From Rhabdothermincola sp037478855 (GTDB taxonomy: Bacteria; Actinomycetota; Acidimicrobiia; Acidimicrobiales; Acidimicrobilacustridaceae), in the NCBI GenBank assembly GCA_037478855.1, contig JBBFLY010000002.1, positions 1 to 64,000 of the forward strand: DNA of 64,000 nt, in the 5' to 3' direction. Under the pieces are notes generated by a model. That model was not told the origin of the DNA, made no database searches, and saw only the letters and a program-made list of their open reading frames with translations. The position numbers were made by a program, and so were the translations under genes. Shown here in pieces: positions 1-8,283 of this stretch. How positions within the stretch are numbered: position 1 is the stretch's first letter; every line of letters starts with the position of its first letter.

Positions 1-1
1 C

Positions 2-763
2 ATCGCAGCGTCGGACGCATCCGAGCCCACGGCTGAGTCACCGGTCGCCGACAGCACGGCACAGGAGTCCGACGCATCGGAGCGCTCAGCGCGGACGCTC
101 GCTCCCGTCGGCGCCGCCCTCGCCTCGGCGGCCGCCGGCGCCCCAGGCTCTGATCCCACGCCCGGGCCGGCGCACCAGCCTGTCGCCAGCCGTCGGGCCA
201 AGGCCGAGGAGAAGGACCGCAACCGGCGCCTGGTGGCCATCGGACTCGCCGCCGCGATCGTGCTGGCAGCGATCGTGGCCTTCGCCGCCACCCGTGGCGG
301 CGACGACGGGCGGACGGAGCTCGACGTCGCCTCCGCAACCGACGACTCGACGACCACCACCAGGCGCTCGACCACCACCCTCGCCCGCACGTCCACGTCC
401 ACCACCACCTCGACCACCACCCCGGAGACCAGCACGACGACCACCGTGGCGAGCACCACCACCAGCGCTGGGGGGTTCCCTCCGCCGCCGGTACCCGAGA
501 CCACCACCACCACGATGGTTCGGCTCACCCGCGCGGTGCTCGACCTGAGACCCAAGAAGGTGACAAGCGGGAACTGCGCGACGCTCACGTGGCAGGTGAG
601 CGCGACCGGCCCGGTGGAGGTGAGCGTGACCGGTCCCGGCGTCTCCTCGAACCTGCTCGGAGGCTCCGCCCAGGCCTGCGCGGCGGGCACCTACTCGATG
701 ACCGTGACCAGCAGTGGGGTGGTGCTCGCGAGCCGCTCGCAGCAGCTCGAGGTCAAGCCCTGA
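2..763 (+). CDS. Membrane-anchored protein with Thr-rich stalk and C-terminal beta domain (5' partial)
   Basis: The frame is open from the first bases of the window, so the gene starts upstream. A charged stretch (RRAKAEEKDRNRR) precedes a hydrophobic segment (AIGLAAAIVLAAIVAFAA, about 233-290), which looks like one transmembrane anchor. It is followed by about 70 residues dominated by Thr and Ser, encoded by ACC-rich simple repeats (about 345-520), and then an about 80-residue domain with two Cys (NCATLTW and ACAAGTY) and the alternating pattern of an Ig-like beta sandwich. I infer an extracytoplasmic domain on a flexible stalk. The N-terminal cytoplasmic part is Ala/Ser/Pro-rich and mostly missing. 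A GTG at 233 is an internal alternative start but would remove the basic flank of the anchor. No function is recognised. Confidence 0.75.
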   Translation: MAASDASEPTAESPVADSTAQESDASERSARTLAPVGAALASAAAGAPGSDPTPGPAHQPVASRRAKAEEKDRNRRLVAIGLAAAIVLAAIVAFAATRGGDDGRTELDVASATDDSTTTTRRSTTTLARTSTSTTTSTTTPETSTTTTVASTTTSAGGFPPPPVPETTTTTMVRLTRAVLDLRPKKVTSGNCATLTWQVSATGPVEVSVTGPGVSSNLLGGSAQACAAGTYSMTVTSSGVVLASRSQQLEVKP

Positions 764-773
764 GCGGCTGCGC

Positions 774-1910
774 TCATCCGAGTCCGAAGCGGGCCCGGTA
801 CGGCACGAACCGCTCGGACACCTGCGTTGCGGTGAGCCCGAACGGATCGAGCGAGTACTCGTGGGTGCCGAACCTTCCCCTCGGGTTGGCGGCGACGTAG
901 GCCTCCATCGCAGTCCGGGCCGCATCGTCGAACGGCCACCCCAACCAGCCATACAGGCCAGCGGCTGCTGCGAGCGGATCAGCGGCGAGCGCCCGGTAGT
1001 CGACGTCGTGGAAGCGGGCTTCACCGACCCGGTCCCGGAAGTCGAGGAACCGATCGATCATCGCCACGGTCAGATCCAGCCACCGCCGCCCGATGTAGGC
1101 GTTGAAGTCGTGATCGGTGCCCAACCCGCTGAGCACCGACACCAGGCTGCACAGCGAGGCCACCACCTCGGTGGGATCGCGGTGGGTGCACACGAAGCGC
1201 GCGTCGGGGTAGACGGCGTCGAGCGCGTCGAGCGCCAGGTTGTGGCACGGCGACTTCAGCACCCACCGGCCGGGCCACGCGTACTGCAGGGTTTGCAGCA
1301 CCCGACGGTGCCACCGGTAGGCGGGCTCCATGTCGCAGCTCTGGTGCCATTCGCCGTAGGTGGGCAGGTTGGCGAGCGTCTCGTAGTGCACGCTGCGGAA
1401 GTCCTGCCCGAGCAGGGTCACGCACTCGGTGGGCCCGTCGGCGGCCTCGTAGTGGATGGCCTTGAACGCCGGTGCCGCCGCGTAGAGCGCGTCCATCTCG
1501 GCTCGAGCGGTCGCGACCCTCGGATCGCTCCCGACCGCCGCCGGGTCCGGCGGTGGGACAGCGGCGAACGCCTCCCAGCGCAACAGCGAGCGGTTGCGGG
1601 GATCGGCGTCGAGCAGGTAGCTGAGCAGCGTGGTACCGGTGCGTGGCAAGCCCAGGATGAACACGGGCCGATCGACCGGTGCGTCCGCCGCCTCCGGGTG
1701 GGTCCGGTGCCAGTCCACGACGCGGAGGCGGTTGGTGAGCGAGCTGCCGATCTGCGCGGCGATGATCGCCTCGCCCATCGCGGTGAGCCGGGCGTCGTCG
1801 TTGGCGGAGGCGACCAGCACCTCGAGGCCCTCCTGCCAGCTCGGATCGCCGAGGTCGTCGAGGCCGGTCGCGGCGCACGCGGAGGCGAGGAGCTCGTCGA
1901 CGGCGAGCAT
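774..1910 (-). CDS. Sulfotransferase family protein
   Basis: The 378-residue protein has the 5'-phosphosulfate-binding signature of PAPS-dependent sulfotransferases, PRTGTT, at residues 89-94 after the strand VFILGL. A later segment (VCTHRDPTEVVASL) matches the 3'-phosphate-binding region of the family. Proteins of this type transfer sulfate from PAPS to a hydroxyl; the acceptor cannot be told from sequence. It starts 17 nt after the stop of the acyl-CoA thioesterase gene on the same strand, so the two probably form one transcript. An arylsulfatase gene lies 2 kb away. Its stop is 10 bp from the convergent stop of the Thr-rich protein gene. Confidence 0.85.
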   Translation of the reverse strand: MLAVDELLASACAATGLDDLGDPSWQEGLEVLVASANDDARLTAMGEAIIAAQIGSSLTNRLRVVDWHRTHPEAADAPVDRPVFILGLPRTGTTLLSYLLDADPRNRSLLRWEAFAAVPPPDPAAVGSDPRVATARAEMDALYAAAPAFKAIHYEAADGPTECVTLLGQDFRSVHYETLANLPTYGEWHQSCDMEPAYRWHRRVLQTLQYAWPGRWVLKSPCHNLALDALDAVYPDARFVCTHRDPTEVVASLCSLVSVLSGLGTDHDFNAYIGRRWLDLTVAMIDRFLDFRDRVGEARFHDVDYRALAADPLAAAAGLYGWLGWPFDDAARTAMEAYVAANPRGRFGTHEYSLDPFGLTATQVSERFVPYRARFGLG

Positions 1911-1927
1911 CGCCGCAGCGTAGAACC

Positions 1928-2752
1928 TCAGCTCGCTCGCCTGCGGCTGTCCCGCAGCAGCACCTCCTGCGCGACGGTGGCGACGTGGGTTCCGTCATCG
2001 GCGAAGACGTGCCCGATGGCCAGCCCCCTGCCGCCCACGAAGGTGTGGCAGGTGAAGTCGTGCAGGTGCCAGCGGTCGGCGCGCATCGGTCGGTGGAACC
2101 AGATGGTGTGGTCGAGGCTGGCGGTGAAGAGGACCTGCTGTAGCACCTCCTCCGGTTCGCGCGCCACGGGGTGCGCACGCACCACGGCGTCGGTGGGGAG
2201 GTCGTCGGAGAGATACGCCAGGCCGCTTCGGTGCAGGAGTGGGTCGTCGTCGAGCACGTCGACGACCCGCAGCCACGCGGCCGCCCGCCCCGCACCTGAG
2301 CGTTCGCCGGGGCTGAGCCGCGACGGGGGCACGAAGCGCCGCTCGAACACCGGGCTCCACGAGCTCGGCTCGAGCTCGTCGGGCGCCGGGAGGTCCGGCG
2401 GGAGCGAGACCGTCTCGATGTCGTCGCTCTCCTCCCCGACGTGGAAGGACGCCTCCAGGTTGAGGATCGCACCGATCGCCTGGCGGGCCACCACCCGGCG
2501 GGTGCAGAACGACCGCCCGTTGCGGATGCGGTCGACCTCGTAGCGCACCGGCTCGGTGTGGTCGCCGCGACGGATGAAGTACGCCCGCAGGGAGTGCACG
2601 TCGAAGCCGGGCTCGACGGTCGCCGCGGCGGCCCGCAACGCCTGAGCCACGATCTGGCCGCCGTAGAGGCCACCCCAGGGATATCGCGGCCCGGTGCCCA
2701 CGAAGGTGTCACGTCCGTGGTCCTCGAGATCCAGGATGTCGGTCAGCTGCAC
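1928..2752 (-). CDS. Acyl-CoA thioesterase II (TesB type)
   Basis: The 274-residue protein has the double hotdog layout of TesB: the N-terminal half contains YGGQIVAQALRAA and the swap motif HSLRAYFIRRGD, and the C-terminal half contains LDHTIWFHRPMRADRWHL with the conserved Asp of the active site, then GRGLAIGHVF. TesB enzymes hydrolyse medium- and long-chain acyl-CoA in the cytoplasm. The length fits the family (about 285 residues). It is the first gene of a probable two-gene unit with the sulfotransferase downstream. The divergent neighbour begins about 78 bp away. Confidence 0.9.
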   Translation of the reverse strand: MQLTDILDLEDHGRDTFVGTGPRYPWGGLYGGQIVAQALRAAAATVEPGFDVHSLRAYFIRRGDHTEPVRYEVDRIRNGRSFCTRRVVARQAIGAILNLEASFHVGEESDDIETVSLPPDLPAPDELEPSSWSPVFERRFVPPSRLSPGERSGAGRAAAWLRVVDVLDDDPLLHRSGLAYLSDDLPTDAVVRAHPVAREPEEVLQQVLFTASLDHTIWFHRPMRADRWHLHDFTCHTFVGGRGLAIGHVFADDGTHVATVAQEVLLRDSRRRAS

Positions 2753-2829
2753 GGCTCGCTCCTGTGCGGTCTCCGGTGGGGCACCCTACGCGACCGCGCG
2801 GCGGGGCCCCGAAACGCGAGGCTGACGAG

Positions 2830-3822
2830 ATGCCCGCCGCTGCGGATGCACGCGAGAACCGACCCTGGCCGGTGGTGGTCCTCGCCGCCGCCTGGGCGGC
2901 CGCCGTGGGTTCCGCTGCGGTGGTGGGGTCCTCACTGCTCGGCTTCACGTGGGGTTCTGTGCATGCCGGACTGCAGATGCTGCTGCCCTACTACGTGCTG
3001 CCGTCGTCGGGTGCGCTGCTCGTTGCCGTGTGGTTCGCCCGCCGCTGGCTGGCGATGGTGGCCGGTCTCACGAGTGTGCTGGTGTGCGCCATGCTGCTGC
3101 CGTTCGCCCGTCCGGTGACCTCCGTGGTCGGGGACGGGCCGCAGCTCGACCTGTACGTGGCGAACGTCCGCTTCAACAACACCACACCTGAGCGGGCGGT
3201 CAGCCAGGCGCTGGCCTCCGGTGCGGATGTGCTGGTGCTGATCGAGCTCACCCCGGCGTACCTCGAGCTCTTCCGCCAGCAGGGGGCCGACCAGCGGTAC
3301 CCGTTCCAGCTGCTGGACGCGGCCCGCGACGCCTACGGCGCGGCCATCTACTCACGCCTGCCGCTGCGGGATCCCCGGGTCGATCAGCTCGCCGGGCTCG
3401 CCGTGCCGACGGCCACGGTGCAGGTGGGCGACCGGGCGGTCGAGCTGCGGGCGGTGCACGTCGGCGCCCCGGTCGGCGGGCAGGTGTCGCGCTGGGAGTG
3501 GCAGCTCGGTCGGATCCGAGACCTCGCGACCCACCTGGAGGGTCCGGCGGTGCTCGCCGGGGACTTCAACGCCACCCGCTGGCACCCAGCGTTCCGGGAG
3601 CTCATCGACGGGTCGGAGCTCACCGACGCCCACGAGTCCGTCGGCCGTGGCCTCAGCGCGTCGTGGCCCATGGAGGGTCAGGGGCTGCGGGTGCTCGGCC
3701 CGTTCGCCCGGCTCGACCACGCGCTGGTGCACGACCTTCAGATCACCGAGGTGCGTGACCTCCCCGCGAGTGGCAGCGATCACCGCCCGTTCACCGTCAC
3801 CGTCGCGTTGCACCGACGCTGA
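2830..3822 (+). CDS. Membrane-anchored endonuclease/exonuclease/phosphatase (EEP) family protein
   Basis: The N-terminus carries about three hydrophobic segments (VVVLAAAWAAAVGSAAVVG, the stretch near MLLPYYVLPSSGALLVAV, and a third near MVAGLTSVLVCAMLLPF). The rest is an EEP domain facing away from them: it contains LAGDFNATRWHP, the conserved metal-site motif, and ends with GSDHRPFTVTV, the catalytic Asp-His pair. Members hydrolyse phosphodiesters of nucleic acids, sugars or lipids; the substrate is unknown here. I chose the ATG at 2830, with GAGG about 9 nt upstream, over the GTG at 2764, which would add 22 residues of low-complexity basic sequence. About 330 residues. Confidence 0.82.
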   Translation: MPAAADARENRPWPVVVLAAAWAAAVGSAAVVGSSLLGFTWGSVHAGLQMLLPYYVLPSSGALLVAVWFARRWLAMVAGLTSVLVCAMLLPFARPVTSVVGDGPQLDLYVANVRFNNTTPERAVSQALASGADVLVLIELTPAYLELFRQQGADQRYPFQLLDAARDAYGAAIYSRLPLRDPRVDQLAGLAVPTATVQVGDRAVELRAVHVGAPVGGQVSRWEWQLGRIRDLATHLEGPAVLAGDFNATRWHPAFRELIDGSELTDAHESVGRGLSASWPMEGQGLRVLGPFARLDHALVHDLQITEVRDLPASGSDHRPFTVTVALHRR

Positions 3823-3856
3823 ACACCCCCGAGCGCGAGCACCCCGCCGGCGCGCA

Positions 3857-5395
3857 TCAGGTCATGGACGCGATCGGGTGCTTCGGCGGGTAGGCGCCGA
3901 AGGTCATGAGGTGATCGCGGATCCCACCGGTGAAGCTCTCGATGTACGCGAGCTTGCGGATGAGGTAGCTGCGGCTCTCCTTCGGGTCGAGGTAGAGGTT
4001 GTAGAGGCGGCCGTGGGTGTAGCGCTGGGTGACGCCCGTGAAGCCTCCGAGGTTGAGCGCGTCGCGGTCGTCGTCGGAGGTGGAGGCGACCATGAACTTC
4101 CACTCCCCCACCCGCAGCGCGGAGAACACGGTGACCAGCCAGTAGTAGAGGTACTTGCGGTTCGACACCCCGTCGCGGTCGAGGAGGAACGACGTCTGGT
4201 CGACCGAGTCGAGGTAGCGGTCCGACGGGATGCGGTCGGTGGCGTCTGCCAACCGCAGCACGGTGAGGAACAGATCCATCTGGGAGAAGATGCCGTCGCT
4301 GACCCGCTCGGCGTCGATCATCCCTGGCCACACGAGGATCCCCGGCACCCGCTGGCCGCCCTCCCAGGTGGAGCCCTTGGCGCAGCGGAACGGTGAGTAC
4401 GCGGCATCCGGCCAGGTCTCCATCTCGGGGCCGTTGTCGGAGGAGATGAACACCAAGGTGTCCTCGAGCTGGCCGGTGGCCTCCAGCTCGGCGACCAAGC
4501 GGCCGACGATGTCATCGAGCTCGACGATCGTGTCTTTGTAGGGGTGCTTGGCGGGTGAGCTGCCGAGGAATCGCTCGTGCGGGTAGTTGTCGAAGTGCGC
4601 GCCGCGGGTGCAGTGGTAGAGGAACCAGGGTCGCTCCTCGGGGGTGCCGCGTCGGGCGCCCATGCGGCGGATGAACTCGAGCGAGTAGCTCGCCCAGCGG
4701 TCGTCGAGCTCGGAGAGCACGGGGATGGTGACCTCCTCGACCGTCTCGAGCTCGCCCCCTCTGCTGGCGTGGACGAAGCACTTGTTGAAAGGGAGGTTCT
4801 CCACCCAGCGGGTGCGCTCCTCGCTGTAGACGATCTCGGGGAAGAAGTAGGGGTCGCGCCACTCGGTGTACATGTCAGAAACCGAGAGGAACCCGTAGAA
4901 GTCGTCGAAGCCGACGTGCTGCGGCTGTGACTCGACGTTCTCGCCCATGTGCCACTTCCCCACCGCCTGGGTGACGTAACCGGCGTCGGAGAGCAGCTGG
5001 GCGAGGGTGATCTCCCCTTGGAGGCCGCCGGGCTGGCCGTACATCGGCGGCCGGAGCAGCCCGTGGCGCATCGGGAGACGACCGGTCATGAGCGAGGCGC
5101 GCGACGGCGTGCACGACGGCTCGCTGTAGCAGGACGTGAGGATGAGTCCCCGCCGCGCCAGCCGGTCGATGTTGGGGGTGGGTGCACCAACCGCGACCCC
5201 GCCGCCGTAGCAGCCGAAGTCACCCCAGCCCACATCGTCGAAGTAGATGAACAGGATGTTGGGCCGCTTGCCCGTCGCCCCGCGGTAGGCCTCGAGCCTG
5301 GCCGCGGCGCGCGCCTCCTGGTCCGGGAGGACGAAGCGGGGCTCGAGGTGGTCCGCTTCACGGACGGTCTCGGCAACGACCGGATCGTGGGGCAT
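3857..5395 (-). CDS. Arylsulfatase-type sulfatase
   Basis: The 512-residue protein has the sulfatase layout. The metal-binding pair D53-D54 is in FIYFDDVGWGDFG, and the activation signature CTPSRASLMTGR places the cysteine converted to formylglycine at C95. Later, GKWHMG and SSDNGPE supply further active-site and calcium residues. Such enzymes hydrolyse sulfate esters and need a formylglycine-generating enzyme, which is not in this window. I see no signal peptide, so a cytoplasmic location is likely. It is convergent with the EEP gene and sits near a sulfotransferase gene. The natural substrate is unknown. Confidence 0.9.
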   Translation of the reverse strand: MPHDPVVAETVREADHLEPRFVLPDQEARAAARLEAYRGATGKRPNILFIYFDDVGWGDFGCYGGGVAVGAPTPNIDRLARRGLILTSCYSEPSCTPSRASLMTGRLPMRHGLLRPPMYGQPGGLQGEITLAQLLSDAGYVTQAVGKWHMGENVESQPQHVGFDDFYGFLSVSDMYTEWRDPYFFPEIVYSEERTRWVENLPFNKCFVHASRGGELETVEEVTIPVLSELDDRWASYSLEFIRRMGARRGTPEERPWFLYHCTRGAHFDNYPHERFLGSSPAKHPYKDTIVELDDIVGRLVAELEATGQLEDTLVFISSDNGPEMETWPDAAYSPFRCAKGSTWEGGQRVPGILVWPGMIDAERVSDGIFSQMDLFLTVLRLADATDRIPSDRYLDSVDQTSFLLDRDGVSNRKYLYYWLVTVFSALRVGEWKFMVASTSDDDRDALNLGGFTGVTQRYTHGRLYNLYLDPKESRSYLIRKLAYIESFTGGIRDHLMTFGAYPPKHPIASMT

Positions 5396-5473
5396 GTGCT
5401 CGTCCTTCCGACTCGAGGTTCAGGTGGCGAGGGATGCGATGAGGAGGTGGGGAGGCGCCGGCAGTGGCAGGGT

Positions 5474-5521
5474 CGGTGCTCGCTCAGACCGGTGCTCGCT
5501 CAGACCGGTGCTCGCTCAGGT
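5474..5521. repeat. Three tandem 16-bp repeats over an SDR stop codon
   Basis: The unit CGGTGCTCGCTCAGAC occurs at 5474-5489 and again at 5490-5505. A third copy at 5506-5521 differs only in its last two bases. The third copy contains the stop codon (5516-5518) of the minus-strand SDR gene, so the extra copies lie in its 3' untranslated region. I see no inverted symmetry or spacer pattern that would suggest CRISPR or a transposon end. Confidence 0.85.
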
Positions 5522-6334
5522 CCGGTGACGGCGCAGTCCGGGGTGCCGGCTGGCGACCACCGGCACGAGGATCTGCTTGGGGATCAACGAAGCGGCCGTG
5601 GCCACGACCCGGTTCGCGGTGCCGGGGATGGCGACGGTGCGCCCCCGGTCGAGGGCATCGACGCCGACCCGGGCGACGGCCTCGGCGCTCTCCCACATGA
5701 AGCTCGGCAGGGTCGACTCGTCTTCACCGCTGAAGCCGGCCACCTCGCTGAACTCGGTCTTCACCGGTCCGGGGCAGAGCGCGGTCGCGGTCACGCCCGT
5801 GCCCCGCAGCTCGCCGCTCAGGCTGCGGGTGTAGGACAGGACGAACGCCTTGCTCGCCGCGTACCCCGCCTGGCCGGGCAGCGGCTGGAACGCCGCGGTC
5901 GACGCCACGTTGAGCACCGCCCCCCGGCCACGCTCGACCATGCCGGGCAGGAACCGGCTGCACAGATCGACCACGGCGACCACATCGACCTCGACCATCT
6001 TGAGCTCGGCTTCGGGGTCGCAGCGGGCGACCGGCCCGACCGTGGACAGACCGGCGTTGTTGACGAGGATGTCGACGGTGAGCCCGAGGGTGGCGACGCG
6101 ATCGGGCAGCTGGGCCCGCGCCGCGCGGTCAGCGAGGTCGGTGGGCAGCACCTCAACCCGCACACCACGCTCGCGCAGCTCGTCGGCGAGCGCGCTGAGC
6201 CGGTCGGCACGACGCGCGACGAGCGTCACGCCTTGGCCGCGGCGGGCCAGCTCCCGGGCGATCTCGGCGCCGATGCCGGATGAGGCACCGGTGACCAGGG
6301 CGGTGCGGTCGGGGGCCGGAGCGGGAAGCGTCAT
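5516..6334 (-). CDS. Short-chain dehydrogenase/reductase (SDR)
   Basis: The 272-residue protein has a classical SDR Rossmann fold: the cofactor loop TGASSGIG near the N-terminus, NNAG in the middle, and the catalytic YAASK with an upstream Ser in VASTAAF. VARRADR after the second strand, with Arg residues, suggests NADP(H) preference. It is related to broad-specificity oxidoreductases; the substrate is unknown. The start ATG lies at 6334. The ferredoxin gene ends about 55 bp upstream on the same strand, so co-transcription is possible. Its stop codon lies inside the third copy of a 16-bp tandem repeat. Confidence 0.88.
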   Translation of the reverse strand: MTLPAPAPDRTALVTGASSGIGAEIARELARRGQGVTLVARRADRLSALADELRERGVRVEVLPTDLADRAARAQLPDRVATLGLTVDILVNNAGLSTVGPVARCDPEAELKMVEVDVVAVVDLCSRFLPGMVERGRGAVLNVASTAAFQPLPGQAGYAASKAFVLSYTRSLSGELRGTGVTATALCPGPVKTEFSEVAGFSGEDESTLPSFMWESAEAVARVGVDALDRGRTVAIPGTANRVVATAASLIPKQILVPVVASRHPGLRRHRT

Positions 6335-6360
6335 GCCGCGACGCTACCCATCCCGCCGAT

Positions 6361-6406
6361 CGGGATCAGCTCGGCTCGATGAACGGGATCAGCTCGGCTC
6401 GATGAA
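6361..6406. repeat. Perfect 23-bp tandem duplication over the ferredoxin stop codon
   Basis: Bases 6361-6383 and 6384-6406 are identical and adjacent. The right-hand copy encodes the last residues and stop codon (6389-6391) of the ferredoxin. The left-hand copy is an untranslated duplicate of the same 3' end. This looks like a recent slip or templated duplication. Confidence 0.9.
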
Positions 6407-6631
6407 GATGCACTCGCCGGGGCACTCCTCCGCCGCCTCGATGACCCCGTCGAGCTGGTTGTCGGGGATGGCGACGATGCCTTGCGGGCCTCCCGGGTTG
6501 CTCTTGGGCCCGTTGGCGTCCTTCACGTAGGCGAGGCCGTCGTCAAGAAGGACGAACATGTCGGGAGCGATCTCGGCGCAGATGCCGTCGCCGGTGCAGA
6601 GGTCCTGGTCGATCCAGACGCTGTAGCTCAT
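6389..6631 (-). CDS. Ferredoxin (short 3Fe-4S/4Fe-4S type)
   Basis: The 80-residue acidic protein has Cys residues in CTGDGIC near the N-terminus and ECPGEC near the C-terminus. This is the pattern of the small single-cluster ferredoxins that serve cytochromes P450 and other oxygenases in actinobacteria. The second Cys of the usual CxxC-type set is replaced by Gly-Asp, which favours a 3Fe-4S cluster. It would carry electrons in the cytoplasm. No P450 or ferredoxin reductase gene is present in the window, so its partner is unknown. The 3' end is duplicated in tandem downstream. Confidence 0.88.
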   Translation of the reverse strand: MSYSVWIDQDLCTGDGICAEIAPDMFVLLDDGLAYVKDANGPKSNPGGPQGIVAIPDNQLDGVIEAAEECPGECIFIEPS

Positions 6632-6935
6632 GACTCCTCGTCAGGGGGGAGAGGACGGGCCAGCCGGTGCCGACCGGTCCGGTGTCGAATCGGCTGATTG
6701 TGCTCCGGGGGCGGCGCCACCGCCAGCTGACCCGGGCCGGTCACCGGAGGCGGATCAGCCGGTCACCGAAGGCGGATCAGGCTGACGGGACCGGCCAGCC
6801 GAAGGCAGGCAGCACCGGTCGGGACCCTGCCTACGGCACGCCGCGTGGTGTGTCGTCACCCGGGGCCCCCGGGAGGCGACGGCACCCCCAGGTCGGCCAG
6901 CAGCTGCAGTGAGTCGCTGCAGCCAGCCGCTGAGG
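6632..6935. other. Gene-free stretch
   Basis: About 304 bp lie between the ferredoxin start and the stop of the lipoprotein gene. Short open frames here are Arg/Gly/Pro-rich with no family resemblance, so I treat them as chance. The only structure I see is the 22-bp tandem repeat at 6736-6779. A ferredoxin promoter is expected here but no clear hexamers stand out. Confidence 0.6.
6736..6779. repeat. 22-bp tandem repeat, one mismatch
   Basis: Two adjacent 22-bp copies (6736-6757 and 6758-6779) begin GCCGGTCACCG and end GGCGGATCA; they differ at one base (G or A). They lie in the gene-free stretch upstream of the ferredoxin. This is the third tandem duplication within 1.3 kb. Confidence 0.85.
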
Positions 6936-7982
6936 TCAGCAGATGGAGGGGACGCCGGCTGGCAGCTGCCGATCGCCGAGGAGGTTCTCGATCACCTCGC
7001 AGCCGTCGACGTACTCGCCGGGCCCCGGATCGGAGATCTCGACCGACTCGCCTAGGTCGAAGTAGTCGATCGTCAGCGTCGTGGTGATCGTGCGAGCAGA
7101 CCCGGGTGCTGGCGACTGCGAGCTTGACGGCTCCTCGAGAGAGGCGAGCAGATCCGGGAACGGGAGGTCGTAGGTGATCGCGAGGCGACGGACGTAGCCG
7201 TCGGCATCCACGTACACGTCGAAGGGCATGCTGAGCGCTTCGATCGCCTCACCGAGCCTGCCGCCCAGGCCCCGCAGTGCTTGCTCCATCCGGTCGCGGT
7301 CCGCGCCGGCTGCGTCGAGCGCGTCCCGGACTGACACGACCGCACGGACGTGGGTGGTCTCGACCCCGTCGATCACCTCGGTGCCGACGGTCGTCAGGTC
7401 GGCACCGATGCCCCGCAGGTAGCCGAGGAGCGCCGCCGGATCGGTGATCACCCCACCGGTGGCGCTACCGGGGCCGCCGGGCTCGAGCGCGTCGATCTTC
7501 GAGCCGTCGATCCGGATCCACCTGCCGTCGAGCGACGGATCGACCATGCCCATCAGGGGCAGGCGCAGGTAGACGATTCGGCCAGACTGGATAACCGAGG
7601 TCTCGCCATCCCCAAACCGCTCGCGCAACTCAGCGAGCGGCCCCTCCCCGGCGAGGCTCTGCAGGGCGGGGACCGCGGATCGCATCGTGAGCATCGAGAG
7701 CTGTCTGTCGGTGTCGAACGCACCCTCACCGCTCACCGTGAACGAGAACCACCGGGGAGGAACGGTGCCGGTGGGATCTGTGCCGGTCAGCTCCGAGGTG
7801 AGCCGCACCCGCACCCTGCCCGTGCCCACCTCGACGGTCCGTTCGGCGGCCGCGGCCAACGCCGGCGCATCGAGCACGGGGTCGGCATCGGTCTCGACCC
7901 GAACCTCGGCGCGCTCACCGCCTCTGGCGCAGCCAGCCAGCAAGAGCGCCACCCCAACGACCATGAGCATGCGCCGCACCAT
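6936..7982 (-). CDS. Predicted lipoprotein of unknown function
   Basis: From the ATG at 7982 the 348-residue product begins MVRRMLMVVGVALLLAGC, a short basic signal peptide ending in a lipobox (LAGC), so lipidation and display outside the membrane are expected. The mature part has a beta-rich pattern with alternating segments such as RVRVRLTSELTG and GRIVYLRLPLMG, and repeated YVDADGYVRRL-like strands. This resembles LolA/LprG-fold lipoproteins of actinobacteria, but I cannot assign it firmly. The frame extends upstream to 8144, but that part is Arg-rich and lacks coding character, so the later start is preferred. Confidence 0.75.
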   Translation of the reverse strand: MVRRMLMVVGVALLLAGCARGGERAEVRVETDADPVLDAPALAAAAERTVEVGTGRVRVRLTSELTGTDPTGTVPPRWFSFTVSGEGAFDTDRQLSMLTMRSAVPALQSLAGEGPLAELRERFGDGETSVIQSGRIVYLRLPLMGMVDPSLDGRWIRIDGSKIDALEPGGPGSATGGVITDPAALLGYLRGIGADLTTVGTEVIDGVETTHVRAVVSVRDALDAAGADRDRMEQALRGLGGRLGEAIEALSMPFDVYVDADGYVRRLAITYDLPFPDLLASLEEPSSSQSPAPGSARTITTTLTIDYFDLGESVEISDPGPGEYVDGCEVIENLLGDRQLPAGVPSIC

Positions 7983-8202
7983 GCCCAGACGGTACCGCGG
8001 GGGTCGGACAGTCCGCCGGCGGGACCAGATCCACCCACGTGGTCGAACGTCGCGACGAGCACCGACCGAAGCCCCGGACGACGGTGAGCGGCGGCGTCGG
8101 TTCGCGCTGGGAAGCGGGTCGAACGGGATGGGTCGACGGCGCAACTAGCCTCAGAGGCAAGCCGTGCCGTGGATGCTCCGGGGAGCGCCCCGTGCCGGTC
8201 CG

Positions 8203-8275
8203 GCCCTCGTAGCTCAGGGGATAGAGCAACGGTTTCCTAAACCGTGTGTCGCAGGTTCGAATCCTGCCGGGGGCG
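8203..8275 (+). tRNA. tRNA-Arg (anticodon CCT)
   Basis: The 73-nt cloverleaf folds by eye. The acceptor arm is GCCCTCG pairing with CGGGGGC (8268-8274). The D arm contains GCTC-AGGGGATA-GAGC. The anticodon stem ACGGT/ACCGT encloses the loop TTCCTAA, giving anticodon CCT, which reads AGG. The T arm is GCAGG-TTCGAAT-CCTGC. The discriminator is G and the CCA tail is not encoded. The 3' end of a minus-strand SDR gene lies only 8 bp downstream. Confidence 0.95.
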
Positions 8276-8283
8276 CGACCAGA

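Noticed and set aside
714..2543. A 609-codon plus-strand open frame over the sulfotransferase and TesB genes
   Set aside because: It is antisense to two clear family members and has no recognisable domain; long antisense frames are common at this GC content.
5474..6779. Tandem repeats as a possible CRISPR array
   Set aside because: The repeats have no unique spacers between them, differ in unit sequence, and no cas genes are near.
6667..6912. An 81-codon plus-strand frame in the gene-free stretch
   Set aside because: It is low-complexity, includes the tandem repeat, and has no ribosome site or family likeness.
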